Part shown: positions 55,690 to 63,996 of the stretch, piece by piece
Layout of the letters: every line of letters begins with the position of its first letter
Numbering within the stretch: the first letter of the stretch is position 1
DNA from: a virus
IMG/VR virus record: IMGVR_UViG_3300020578_000008
Span: 92,599 to 156,598 of that record
Direction: 5' to 3' (one strand)
DNA: 64,000 bases
Notes under the pieces: model-generated
The model's input: the letters and a program-made list of their open reading frames with translations, nothing else
Told to the model about the DNA's origin: nothing
The model's database searches: none
Translations under genes and position numbers: made by a program

Positions 55690-56572
55690 TGCTTTCTCAC
55701 AAGCATTGATTCAATCAACTGCTTCTTATCTTGGTGAGGAAGGCATTCCTACTCTTGAGAAACCAGCTACGGAAGAATCTACTGAAAAAAAAGATCCAAA
55801 AGCAAATGCTCATGCTGCCGATCCTGCTGTAGTTCTCAGTAATAATTTGAGAACTGGTACTGGTATTAAGCAATCACACGGCGCTACAATTAAGTACACT
55901 AACGTAGTTGCTAAAGAAGAAGTACATAAAGAAAAAGAAGAAAAATGTGAGAAAAAGAACAAAGAGGAAAAAATGAAAGAATCATTTAATCTTTATGTTG
56001 AAGGTGTTCATTATGTTTTTGAAAAAGCAAAAGGTCTTGATGGTAAAGCTTGCTGGAAAGGATATAAGTTAGCAGGCACCAAACAAAAAGGCGGCAAGAC
56101 AGTTGATAACTGTGTAAAAGCTGGTTACGAACCATTTGGAGAACTTATCCTTGATGAAAAGACATCTTCAAGTGATACATATGGACATATGGTAAATTAC
56201 ATTGAAGAGAAGAATGGTTTGTATGCCAACATCCATGCCAAGCGTAAGCGTGGAGGAGCACCTGCCAAACCAGGGCACGAAGATTATCCAGCAAAGGATG
56301 CTTTTAAAAAAGCAGCAAAAACTGCCAAGAAAGAAGAGTATGATGTAGATACCGCTAATCAACTGTGGTCTGAAGTTGCTGAGAAACTTGAGCAACTTGG
56401 AGAAATGGATGGATCTAAGTTTAAAGTTATTGGTGAAAAGAAATTAGATCCAGTCGGTAAAGAAGATGGAGACATCGACAACGATGGTGATAAGGATAAG
56501 TCAGATAGTTATCTCCATGCCCGTCGTAAAAAAATAACTAACATTATTGCCAAGTCAAAAGGAAAAAAGTGA
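55649..56572 (+). CDS. Virion-associated-type protein with CWKGY, DUF5872-like and EF-hand-like motifs
   Basis: 307 residues. Middle part CWKGYKLAGTKQKGGKTVDN followed by CV is a motif common in T4-like phage structural proteins. NIHAKRKRGGAPAKPGHEDY resembles DUF5872. The C-terminus has DIDNDGDKDKSDSYL, a dockerin or EF-hand-like calcium loop. Between these are low-complexity Lys/Glu stretches. A late motif precedes it, suggesting a late virion role. Exact function unknown. Confidence 0.72.
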   Translation: MERQKTTTQVKHLDAFSQALIQSTASYLGEEGIPTLEKPATEESTEKKDPKANAHAADPAVVLSNNLRTGTGIKQSHGATIKYTNVVAKEEVHKEKEEKCEKKNKEEKMKESFNLYVEGVHYVFEKAKGLDGKACWKGYKLAGTKQKGGKTVDNCVKAGYEPFGELILDEKTSSSDTYGHMVNYIEEKNGLYANIHAKRKRGGAPAKPGHEDYPAKDAFKKAAKTAKKEEYDVDTANQLWSEVAEKLEQLGEMDGSKFKVIGEKKLDPVGKEDGDIDNDGDKDKSDSYLHARRKKITNIIAKSKGKK

Positions 56573-56721
56573 ATGAGGCATCTGCCGTAGAGGTGATGCC
56601 TGATATTCCTGACAAACCTTTGGATGATATGGATCAAAAAAAGAATAGTAAGTATATTAAGAAAGCTATTAAAAATCAACAAAAAGGCGAAAAAGGAATA
56701 AATAAATTTACGTCAACATAA
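56569..56721 (+). CDS. Possible small protein, 50 aa (GTG start)
   Basis: GTG at 56569 overlaps the previous stop (GTGA). The peptide runs VNEASAVEVMPDIPDKPLDD, then a Lys/Asn-rich tail. An in-frame ATG at 56596 is an alternative start. Charged and with no clear domain. Composition and coupling make it plausible but not certain. Confidence 0.5.
   Translation: MNEASAVEVMPDIPDKPLDDMDQKKNSKYIKKAIKNQQKGEKGINKFTST
56697..56704 (+). promoter_or_regulatory. Late-promoter-like motif AATAAATA
   Basis: 35 bp before the ATG at 56740, within the end of the preceding small gene. Confidence 0.45.
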
Positions 56722-56739
56722 ATTTATTGGAGTAATATA

Positions 56740-56919
56740 ATGTCCGCACTCGTCGCCTGGGCTCTCGCCAACCAAGCTTTAATTGCTACAGTTCTCTTTG
56801 CAGTTTCTGAAGCACTTGGAGCAACCCCCAAAGTTAAGTCAAATGGTATTCTTTCACTCATTCTTCTTCAAGTCCAAGGACAATTGAAGAGAAAGGGTGC
56901 TAAAGATCTGACTCCCTGA
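56740..56919 (+). CDS. Small membrane protein, 59 aa, conserved in cyanophages
   Basis: ATG after TTGGAGTAATATA. Residues about 3-25 are hydrophobic (ALVAWALANQALIATVLFAV), and the rest is basic and amphipathic (LILLQVQGQLKRKGAKDL). Nearly the same protein is common in cyanomyoviruses. It could act in lysis or in the virion, but this is inference. Confidence 0.78.
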   Translation: MSALVAWALANQALIATVLFAVSEALGATPKVKSNGILSLILLQVQGQLKRKGAKDLTP

Positions 56920-56925
56920 TATTTA

Positions 56926-56951
56926 AGAGACCTTTAAGGTCTCTTTTTTTT
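56926..56951 (+). terminator. Rho-independent terminator
   Basis: AGAGACC, loop TTTAA, GGTCTCT, T run. It is followed at once by a late promoter motif. Confidence 0.92.
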
Positions 56952-56958
56952 ATAAATA
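56951..56958 (+). promoter_or_regulatory. Late promoter, exact TATAAATA
   Basis: Begins in the last T of the terminator and lies 35 bp before the Ig-like virion protein. Confidence 0.68.
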
Positions 56959-56993
56959 CCTAATAGATATAAAGTTAGATTCGGAGAAATTAA

Positions 56994-57569
56994 ATGTCTC
57001 TATACGGTAGAACCGATTCAGTTGCTAATCAAACAAAAGCATCGATTGGAGTTGCTGCTTCGTCTCAAGATAAAACAATCGTATTTGTTGATGACACAGA
57101 AGTTGCTCTTTCAGAAAATAAGAAAAGAGGAATTCATGCCCCAGGTTGGTGGTCATATTATACCTTCACTGATTGTGAAGGAAACACTCGCCATAAAGCT
57201 GAGTGCTTATTAACTCTTGCTGATCCAGATACTAATGCTAATGAGACTCAAGATGATGACACCATCGCAGCAGACGTAACATCTGTAATCACCATTACTA
57301 CACAACCAACAGACCAGACAACTTCTCAAGGCGATGCTACATTCACCGTGGTTGCTACAGCTAATGTTGGAACTGTCACCTTCCAGTGGCAGCGTAGAAC
57401 AACTAGTGGTGGTAGATTTACAAATGTCTCTGGTGCTACAAGTGCTTCACTTGTTCTCGCTGGACAGACTGCTTCTGCCGATAGTCATGAGTATCGTGTC
57501 AAACTGAATTCAACTGCTGGTGCTACTGAAGTAATCTCTAACGAAGTTACCCTCACATTCGGCACCTGA
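56994..57569 (+). CDS. Virion protein with Ig-like domain
   Basis: 191 residues. The N-terminal domain (SLYGRTDSVANQTKASIGVA, GIHAPGWWSYYTFTD, GNTRHKAECLL) is a conserved cyanophage structural domain. Residues about 100-190 form an Ig-like fold: ITTQPTDQTTSQGDATFTVV, then VTFQWQRRTTSGG, then TSASLVLAGQTASADSHEYR. Exact late promoter and own unit. Probably a decorating or adhesion protein on the capsid or tail. Confidence 0.88.
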   Translation: MSLYGRTDSVANQTKASIGVAASSQDKTIVFVDDTEVALSENKKRGIHAPGWWSYYTFTDCEGNTRHKAECLLTLADPDTNANETQDDDTIAADVTSVITITTQPTDQTTSQGDATFTVVATANVGTVTFQWQRRTTSGGRFTNVSGATSASLVLAGQTASADSHEYRVKLNSTAGATEVISNEVTLTFGT

Positions 57570-57575
57570 TAATGT

Positions 57576-57932
57576 ATGTTATTTGATGAGTTGACAAAAG
57601 AAAATTGGATGATGTTCGCTATTAAACATTATGATAATCCTACATCAGTTACCTATGAAGATTTTGAAGAGGATATAAATCGATTCAAATATATTAAAAG
57701 GTTACTTCGTAGATATGAAACAACAGGTGAATTGAAAACTCATCTTATTCTCAATCATATAATTTTAATGTATAATGTATTTGGTGATGCTGCTACGCCA
57801 TTATTGTTTTTTAAAATCGAAGCCATATCCTGGCCAGTTTTAAAAGCATTTCTGTTATTCCTAAATAGATTACCAGAACCACTTAATAACACGGTTGATC
57901 AAGAATGTCTGAAAGCACTGAATCTAATTTAA
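57576..57932 (+). CDS. Conserved cyanophage protein, 118 aa
   Basis: LFDELTKENWMMFAIKHYDN, then RFKYIKRLLRRYETTGELKT, then LILNHIILMYNVFGDAATPL, then FLLFLNRLP. All-helical. I recall this protein in cyanophages near structural genes (possibly DUF7207). Function unknown. It overlaps the next gene by 28 bp. Confidence 0.78.
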   Translation: MLFDELTKENWMMFAIKHYDNPTSVTYEDFEEDINRFKYIKRLLRRYETTGELKTHLILNHIILMYNVFGDAATPLLFFKIEAISWPVLKAFLLFLNRLPEPLNNTVDQECLKALNLI

Positions 57933-58594
57933 ATGAAATGATGGCAGGAGATGGAGCATCTCTGTCTATGCCACCAGCATTTGTATTTGTTAAAACAAGA
58001 TCTAATCGTGCTTACAAAAAACCTGTGAAAAAATTAGCCTCTCGTATTTCCAAACGTAAAAAAATGAAAGAAGAACTAGAACAAGTTATTTCTGAAGCAG
58101 TGCCCTCAGAAACCGAGAGAGCACAAAAACAGATTGGGCAAATGAAGAAGCTCAATCGTCAGAAAGATTTACAGAAAAAGCGTGACGAAGCTAAAAAGAA
58201 AATGCAGAACAAAACCAGAGAAATGGATGTTCTCATGAAAGCTCGTCTTGCTGATTTTAAAAAGAAAGCTTCTGATCAACAGAAGCGTGTACAACAAAAA
58301 AACTCTTATGAACCTGAAGGTGAAATTATGAACGAATCGACAAACACAATGGATGCTCTTGAAGTTGCTCTTCACGTTGCTACATCAGAACTAAATCCAA
58401 GAGGAGAAGCTGATTTCGCTAAGATTCAATTTAATGATGGCAGTGTACAAAACCTAGATAATTTTTCGGCAAAAAGAATTGCTGCTGCTTATGCTCAACT
58501 AGACGATACAAACAAAGATACGTATCGTTATATGTTAAACAAAGATGCTGCTACATTCCAAAGTGCCCTTGAATTTGCTGTAAGAAACGTTTAA
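57905..58594 (+). CDS. Hypothetical coiled-coil protein, 229 aa
   Basis: N-terminal 45 residues polar. Residues about 48-135 form a long basic coiled coil (KRKKMKEELEQVISEAV, QKKRDEAKKKMQNKTREMDV). The C-terminal domain has ALHVATSELNPRGEADFAKI and RIAAAYAQLDDTNKDTYRYM. A weak late-like CCTAAATA lies at 57860. Function unknown; possibly a scaffold or virion protein. Confidence 0.7.
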   Translation: MSESTESNLNEMMAGDGASLSMPPAFVFVKTRSNRAYKKPVKKLASRISKRKKMKEELEQVISEAVPSETERAQKQIGQMKKLNRQKDLQKKRDEAKKKMQNKTREMDVLMKARLADFKKKASDQQKRVQQKNSYEPEGEIMNESTNTMDALEVALHVATSELNPRGEADFAKIQFNDGSVQNLDNFSAKRIAAAYAQLDDTNKDTYRYMLNKDAATFQSALEFAVRNV

Positions 58595-58607
58595 CAACGA
58601 GGTAAAT

Positions 58608-59003
58608 ATGTTTGGATTTGGTAACAGCGTAAGTGTTCTAGAAGCCAAGTTTCAGATATATGAAGATCTCTCTAAGGAGATGCTTGACAAACTTGAGAGA
58701 GCAGTTGATAAAATCAGTGAGGGCAACCAGAATGTTGCTCTTATACTAGAGCGTCACGAGAATAGATTAGAACAAGTAGATAAAGCAGACGCAGCAATTT
58801 TAGAATTAATTAAAGGAATTAATACCAAACTAGACAAACTTGAAAAAAGAATTGATGAACTTTCAAAGTTTCGTTGGATGACTGTTGGCATCGCTACTGC
58901 TGCTACTGTTGTTATTGGTTCAGCTACATTCTTTGGTAATATCTTGACAGTAGGAAAAACAGGTGCTACAGTAGGAGGGCAATCCATCCAACAATTGAAA
59001 TGA
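58608..59003 (+). CDS. Coiled-coil protein with C-terminal membrane segment
   Basis: 131 residues. Residues 10-87 form a continuous helix with heptads, followed by one hydrophobic segment (about 90-111, MTVGIATAATVVIGSATFFG) and a short Gly-rich tail. The layout recalls XhlA-type haemolysin/holin accessory proteins, though the location before primase does not force a lysis role. Overlaps gp61 by 4 bp. Confidence 0.75.
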   Translation: MFGFGNSVSVLEAKFQIYEDLSKEMLDKLERAVDKISEGNQNVALILERHENRLEQVDKADAAILELIKGINTKLDKLEKRIDELSKFRWMTVGIATAATVVIGSATFFGNILTVGKTGATVGGQSIQQLK

Positions 59004-59998
59004 GTTATATTGATGTAAAGTATGTTGGACTAATATCTCCATATCTTCAAAAATTTGTAAAGAAAAAAGAATCTCTTTATAACTTTCGTTGCCCTTACTG
59101 TGGTGATAGCAAGAAGCGTAAGGATAAAGCAAGAGGTTATATCTTTAAAGTTAAAAATGATTTGGTATTTAAATGCCACAACTGTGGTGTTGGGAGAACG
59201 TTTACTAACTTCTTAAAAGATCAAAATAAGATCTTGTACGATCAGTATGTGATGGAAAGGTATAAAGAAGGTTTGACTGGAAAAGCAACCGTAACGCCAA
59301 ATCCCACCTTTAATTTTCAGGAACCTAAATTTTTAAATAAGAATGAAAATTTGGAAGAATTGAAAAAGATCTCGGAACTAAATATTACACACCCAGCAAG
59401 GGAGTATTTGGAAAGTAGAAAAATTAAAGATTTAGATTACTTTTATTATTGTCCCAAATTTAAAGAATGGACAAACTCCCACATCAAAGTATTTGATACC
59501 TTGAGAAAGGATAGTCCCAGAATAATTATTCCACTCAAGGACAAGCAAGGAAATATGTTTGGATTCCAAGGAAGATCCTTGGCACCGATGGCTAAATTGA
59601 GATACATTACTATAATGATACAAGAAGATCAACCTAAAATTTTTGGGTTAGATCGTGTAAATACAACGAGAAATGTTTATGTTACGGAAGGTCCCTTCGA
59701 TTCAATGTTCATTGACAACAGCATTGCAATGTGTGGCAGTGACGTTGTACTTGATAGGATACAGTTTCCTAATTGTACATTTATTTACGACAACGAACCA
59801 AGGAACAAGCAAATCGTGGACCGTATTGACAAAACCATACGACAAAACGATAAGGTAGTTATTTGGCCATCAAATATTAAAGAAAAAGATATCAATGATA
59901 TGGTCCTGGCTGGACGAGATGTTCAGCGGGTGGTAGAATCTAATACTTACCAAGGACTAGAAGCAAAAGTTAAATTAATCGAATGGAAGAAAATATGA
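59000..59998 (+). CDS. 61: DNA primase gp61
   Basis: 332 residues (T4 342). Makes primers for lagging-strand synthesis with gp41. N-terminal zinc finger CPYC (31-34) and CHNC (59-62). The Toprim-like region follows with VYVTEGPFDSMFIDNSIAMC and TFIYDNEPRNKQIV. ATGA coupling to nrdA. Confidence 0.95.
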   Translation: MSYIDVKYVGLISPYLQKFVKKKESLYNFRCPYCGDSKKRKDKARGYIFKVKNDLVFKCHNCGVGRTFTNFLKDQNKILYDQYVMERYKEGLTGKATVTPNPTFNFQEPKFLNKNENLEELKKISELNITHPAREYLESRKIKDLDYFYYCPKFKEWTNSHIKVFDTLRKDSPRIIIPLKDKQGNMFGFQGRSLAPMAKLRYITIMIQEDQPKIFGLDRVNTTRNVYVTEGPFDSMFIDNSIAMCGSDVVLDRIQFPNCTFIYDNEPRNKQIVDRIDKTIRQNDKVVIWPSNIKEKDINDMVLAGRDVQRVVESNTYQGLEAKVKLIEWKKI

Positions 59999-62307
59999 GC
60001 AACGGGATTAAAGTTACAAAACGTGATGGTTCTATTGAACCTCTTAATCTAGATAAACTTCATCGTATGGTTGAAGAAGCATGTGATGGAATGGCAGGTG
60101 TTTCGGCATCTCAGGTAGAAATGAATTCTGGCATTCAATTTTATGATGGTATCACTACAGAAGAAATTCAAGAAATTCTGATTCGTTCTGCTAGCGATCT
60201 TATTTCTCTAGACAATCCTAACTATCAATTTGTTGCTGCCAGATTACTGCTGTTCTCTTTGAGAAAGCAAGTATTTCATAAAAATATTTGGAAAGAAGGA
60301 ATGCCTTCGTTATTTGATGTAGCAGCATATAATTCTACTATTATTAAAGTTTATGATGAAGAGATTCTTGACAAATATTCCGATGAAGATTGGAGTAAAA
60401 TTAATAGTTGGGTTGATCATGACCGTGACTATCTATTCTCTTATGCTGGTTTACGTCAGGTCGTTGATAAATATCTCGTGCAAGATAGAAGCAGCGGAGA
60501 AGTATTTGAAACTCCACAATATATGTACATGATGATTGCTGTAACTCTCTTTGCTGAGTATCCGTACAGTACTAGATTAGATTACGTTCGCCGTTACTAC
60601 AATGCCATCAGCAAACACAAAATCAACATCCCAACACCAATCATGGCGGGAGTTAGAACCCCACTTAGACAATTCGCTAGTTGTGTTCTTATTGATTCTG
60701 ATGACACCCTCAATAGCATCTTTAGCAGTGACATGGCTATTGGCAGGTATGTTGCTCAAAGGGCGGGCATCGGCATCAACGCAGGTAGAATCCGTGCTAT
60801 CAACAGCAAGATCCGAGGTGGAGAAGTTGCTCATACAGGCGTCGTACCTTTCCTCAAAAAGTTTGAGGCAACTGTCCGATGCTGTACTCAGAATGGGATT
60901 AGAGGTGGCAGCGCGACAGTCCACTTCCCAATCTGGCACAAAGAAATAGAAGATATTATTGTACTAAAAAATAATAAAGGAACTGAAGATAACCGAGTTC
61001 GTAAGTTAGATTACTCTATTCAAGTCAGCAAACTGTTCTATGAAAGGTTTATTCAAAATCAAACCATCTCGCTTTTTTCACCTCATGATGTTCCTAACCT
61101 TTATGAGAATTTTGGGACCAGTGGTTTTGATGATCTATACTGCCAGTATGAGTCAGACGATTCTATCCCCCGCAAAACAATCAATGCCCAAGAATTAATT
61201 TTTAGTATTCTTAAAGAACGGGCAGAAACTGGGCGCATCTATATTATGAACCTTGACCACTGTAACTCACACTCGTCATTCTTAGACAAGGTAAATATGA
61301 GTAACCTGTGTCAAGAGATTACACTCCCCACAGATCCAATCCAACATATTGATGGTGAAGGTGAAATTGCTTTGTGTATTCTTTCTGCTATTAACATTGG
61401 TAAGTTAAAAAATCTAGATGAACTTGAAGAGCTATGTGATCTTTCTGTACGTGGTCTAGATGAACTAATTGATTACCAAAATTATCCAGTTAAAGCAGCA
61501 GAAGTTTCTACAATTAATCGTCGTTCTCTTGGTATTGGATATATTGGTCTAGCACATTATCTTGCTCGCCATGGATTTAAATATGGAGATCCTTTGGGGT
61601 GGATTGAAGTTCATAAATTAACTGAAGCATTCCAATACTATCTACTCAAGGCATCCAATCAACTTGCTGTAGAAAAAGGAGCATGTGGATACTTTAATCG
61701 TACTAAGTATGCCGAAGGAATTCTTCCAATTGATACATATAAAAAGGATGTTGACGAACTAGTACCCCCCTCTTACAATTATGATTGGGAAACTCTTAGA
61801 GCATCAATCGTGGATCACGGTCTTAGGAACTCAACACTGTCGGCACAAATGCCTTCGGAAAGCAGTTCCGTTGTGTCAAATGCCACAAACGGAATTGAGC
61901 CACCTAGAGATTACTTGTCCGTTAAGAAGTCGAAGAAAGGTCCGCTCAAGCAAGTTGTTCCTCAGTACCAAACACTTAAGAATAATTACACGCTTCTTTG
62001 GGATATGCCTGACAATAGTGGTTATATTGCTATTGTTGCTGTTATGCAGAAGTTCTTTGATCAAGCAATTTCTGGAAACTGGTCATATAATCCAGAAAAT
62101 TATCCCGATAATGAAGTTCCTGTGTCAGTAATTGCCAATGACTTTTTGACAACATACAAGTATGGATGGAAGACTTCTTATTATCAAAATACATATGACG
62201 TTAAAAAAGATGATGTGATTGATGACGAAAAGAAACAAAGTATTGAAGATATGCTCAACGAAATTTTAAGTTCTCAGGAGGAAGATTGTGACAGTTGCAA
62301 GATTTAG
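59995..62307 (+). CDS. nrdA: Ribonucleotide reductase alpha subunit NrdA (class Ia)
   Basis: 770 residues. Start at 59995 with GGAAG at good spacing; an in-frame ATG at 59983 is less likely. An N-terminal ATP-cone-like region (TKRDGSIEPLNLDKLHRMVE) is present. Active-site cysteines are Cys230 (RQFASCVLID), Cys439 (NLCQEI, the same number as in E. coli) and Cys461, with the C-terminal pair in CDSCKI. Supplies dNTPs for replication. A stretch at about 60610-60960 is clearly richer in GC. Confidence 0.97.
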   Translation: MSNGIKVTKRDGSIEPLNLDKLHRMVEEACDGMAGVSASQVEMNSGIQFYDGITTEEIQEILIRSASDLISLDNPNYQFVAARLLLFSLRKQVFHKNIWKEGMPSLFDVAAYNSTIIKVYDEEILDKYSDEDWSKINSWVDHDRDYLFSYAGLRQVVDKYLVQDRSSGEVFETPQYMYMMIAVTLFAEYPYSTRLDYVRRYYNAISKHKINIPTPIMAGVRTPLRQFASCVLIDSDDTLNSIFSSDMAIGRYVAQRAGIGINAGRIRAINSKIRGGEVAHTGVVPFLKKFEATVRCCTQNGIRGGSATVHFPIWHKEIEDIIVLKNNKGTEDNRVRKLDYSIQVSKLFYERFIQNQTISLFSPHDVPNLYENFGTSGFDDLYCQYESDDSIPRKTINAQELIFSILKERAETGRIYIMNLDHCNSHSSFLDKVNMSNLCQEITLPTDPIQHIDGEGEIALCILSAINIGKLKNLDELEELCDLSVRGLDELIDYQNYPVKAAEVSTINRRSLGIGYIGLAHYLARHGFKYGDPLGWIEVHKLTEAFQYYLLKASNQLAVEKGACGYFNRTKYAEGILPIDTYKKDVDELVPPSYNYDWETLRASIVDHGLRNSTLSAQMPSESSSVVSNATNGIEPPRDYLSVKKSKKGPLKQVVPQYQTLKNNYTLLWDMPDNSGYIAIVAVMQKFFDQAISGNWSYNPENYPDNEVPVSVIANDFLTTYKYGWKTSYYQNTYDVKKDDVIDDEKKQSIEDMLNEILSSQEEDCDSCKI

Positions 62308-62341
62308 AATAAATGTGGAAACACACCCCCCAGTAGAGGGT

Positions 62342-63472
62342 ATGACAGTTTTCAACACAGAAAAAATCAATACGTTAAAACAACCAATGTTTTTTGGTGC
62401 TCCATTAGGAGTTCAACGATATGATCAATTTAAATATCCTGTGTTTGATAAACTAACACAACAGCAACTTGGATATTTCTGGAGACCTGAAGAGGTCTCC
62501 CTCCAAAAAGATCGTGCTGATTATCAAATACTTCGTCCAGAACAAAAGCACATCTTTACTTCTAATTTAAAATATCAAATTCTTCTTGATAGTGTTCAAG
62601 GTCGTGGTCCTGGCATGGCATTCATTCCTTATTGTTCACTACCAGAGCTGGAATCTTGTATGACAGCGTGGGAATTTATGGAAATGGTACATAGTCGTTC
62701 CTATACTTACATCATTAAAAATGTTTATCCAGATCCATCCGAGGTTCTTGATACGATCATTGATGATGATTATATCATTCAAAGAGCTGCTAGTGTAACT
62801 GAAGCATATGATGATTTTATTCAAGCAGCACAAGATTATTCTTCTGGTAATCAATGGCAGCATCAACTTGAAGGTTGCCCAGCAGCTAAACAAACTCTAT
62901 ATGAATTAAAGCGTAAACTATATCGTGCCATCATTAATGTTAATATTCTTGAGGGTATTAGATTCTATGTTTCATTTGCTTGTTCGTTTGCTTTTGGTGA
63001 ACTTAAGTTGATGGAAGGTAATGCCAAGATCATTGGTTTGATTGCTAGGGATGAATCACAGCACCTAGTTATAACTCAAAATATTATTAACAAATGGCGT
63101 GAAGGTGATGATCCAGACATGCTTAAGATCGCTAAAGAAGAAGAACAAAATGTAATTGATATGTTTAAAAGATGTGTCGAAGAAGAAAAGATCTGGGCAG
63201 AATATCTATTTAAAGATGGATCTATGATTGGATTAAACTCAAAACTATTACAAAAATATGTTGAGTGGATTGCTAATCGTAGAATGAAAGCAATTGGTAT
63301 TAAACCAATTTTTGATGTTCCTGCTAATAGTAATCCACTGCCATGGACTGAACATTGGTTGTCTTCTAAGGGTCTTCAAGTTGCTCCACAAGAAACAGAA
63401 GTTGAGTCCTATGTCATCGGAGGAATTAAACAAGATGTTAAAAAAGATACTTTCGCTGGTTTTAAACTGTGA
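62342..63472 (+). CDS. nrdB: Ribonucleotide reductase beta subunit NrdB
   Basis: 376 residues from ATG 62342, the length and start expected for the family (TVFNTEKINTLKQPMFFG). An in-frame GTG at 62288 has a perfect AGGAGG six bases before it and would add 18 residues and overlap nrdA. Which start is used is open. Di-iron motifs: WEFMEMVHSRSYTYI (ligands and radical Tyr region), RFYVSFACSFAFGE, and IIGLIARDESQH. Interacts with NrdA through its C-terminus. Confidence 0.95.
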   Translation: MTVFNTEKINTLKQPMFFGAPLGVQRYDQFKYPVFDKLTQQQLGYFWRPEEVSLQKDRADYQILRPEQKHIFTSNLKYQILLDSVQGRGPGMAFIPYCSLPELESCMTAWEFMEMVHSRSYTYIIKNVYPDPSEVLDTIIDDDYIIQRAASVTEAYDDFIQAAQDYSSGNQWQHQLEGCPAAKQTLYELKRKLYRAIINVNILEGIRFYVSFACSFAFGELKLMEGNAKIIGLIARDESQHLVITQNIINKWREGDDPDMLKIAKEEEQNVIDMFKRCVEEEKIWAEYLFKDGSMIGLNSKLLQKYVEWIANRRMKAIGIKPIFDVPANSNPLPWTEHWLSSKGLQVAPQETEVESYVIGGIKQDVKKDTFAGFKL

Positions 63473-63624
63473 AAAGAAAAGAGTGGGAAAAACTGATGGA
63501 GTTGAGGGAGAGGTTGCTGGAAAACAATGGACCCAACAGCCTCTCAGCAGCATGGGCGCTGTGGGCGATAGAACAAAAGATGAGAAGAATGGGAGTATCC
63601 CCGACCCTTGGTTCAACTGAATAG
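63469..63624 (+). CDS. Small conserved protein, 51 aa (GTG start)
   Basis: GTGA overlap with the nrdB stop. VKRKEWEKLMELRERLLENN, then AAWALWAIEQKMRRMGVSPT. Two amphipathic helices. An ATG at 63496 is an alternative start. More GC-rich than nrdB. Function unknown. Confidence 0.66.
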   Translation: MKRKEWEKLMELRERLLENNGPNSLSAAWALWAIEQKMRRMGVSPTLGSTE

Positions 63625-63631
63625 ATAAATA
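63624..63631 (+). promoter_or_regulatory. Late-promoter-like motif GATAAATA
   Basis: Directly abuts the stem of the following terminator, 23 bp before the next ATG. Confidence 0.4.
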
Positions 63632-63651
63632 CCTCCATCTGGAGGTTTTTT
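63631..63651 (+). terminator. Rho-independent terminator
   Basis: ACCTCC, loop ATCT, GGAGGT, T run. Ends the gp61-nrdA-nrdB unit. Confidence 0.88.
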
Positions 63652-63654
63652 ATT

Positions 63655-63996
63655 ATGAATCCAAGTTCAGCAAAAGCAAAAGGTCGCCGCCTACAACAAT
63701 GGGTAAGAGATAAACTCATTGAAATGCTTGAAGTACATCCAGAAGATATAGAATCTCGTAGCATGGGAGCAGGTGGTGAAGACCTTATTATGGCTCGTGC
63801 TGCTAGGTTAAAATTCCCACATAGTATTGAATGTAAGAACGTGGAGAAGCTAAATATATGGGACGCTTATGAACAAGCATCTGCAAACTGTGGTGACTAT
63901 GAACCTATTGTTGTGATGAAAAAGAATGGCAAAAAACCATTGGTGGTGGTAGACGCAGAGTATTACATATCTTTATTTGGGGGGAAAATCGGATGA
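63655..63996 (+). CDS. PD-(D/E)XK-type endonuclease-like protein
   Basis: 113 residues. NPSSAKAKGRRLQQWVRDKL, then SMGAGGEDLIM, then FPHSIECKNVEKLNIWDAYE. Asp in GGEDL and Glu-x-Lys in IECKN form the PD-(D/E)XK core, and the first helix is as in small Holliday-junction or repair nucleases. Conserved near nrdB in cyanophages. Another gene starts on its stop (ATG at 63993) and is cut by the window end. Confidence 0.82.
   Translation: MNPSSAKAKGRRLQQWVRDKLIEMLEVHPEDIESRSMGAGGEDLIMARAARLKFPHSIECKNVEKLNIWDAYEQASANCGDYEPIVVMKKNGKKPLVVVDAEYYISLFGGKIG

Noticed and set aside
60577-60949. Long overlapping frames on both strands within nrdA
   Set aside because: They coincide with the GC-rich patch, where stop codons are rarer. 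nrdA is intact with its active-site cysteines, so these are by-products of composition.
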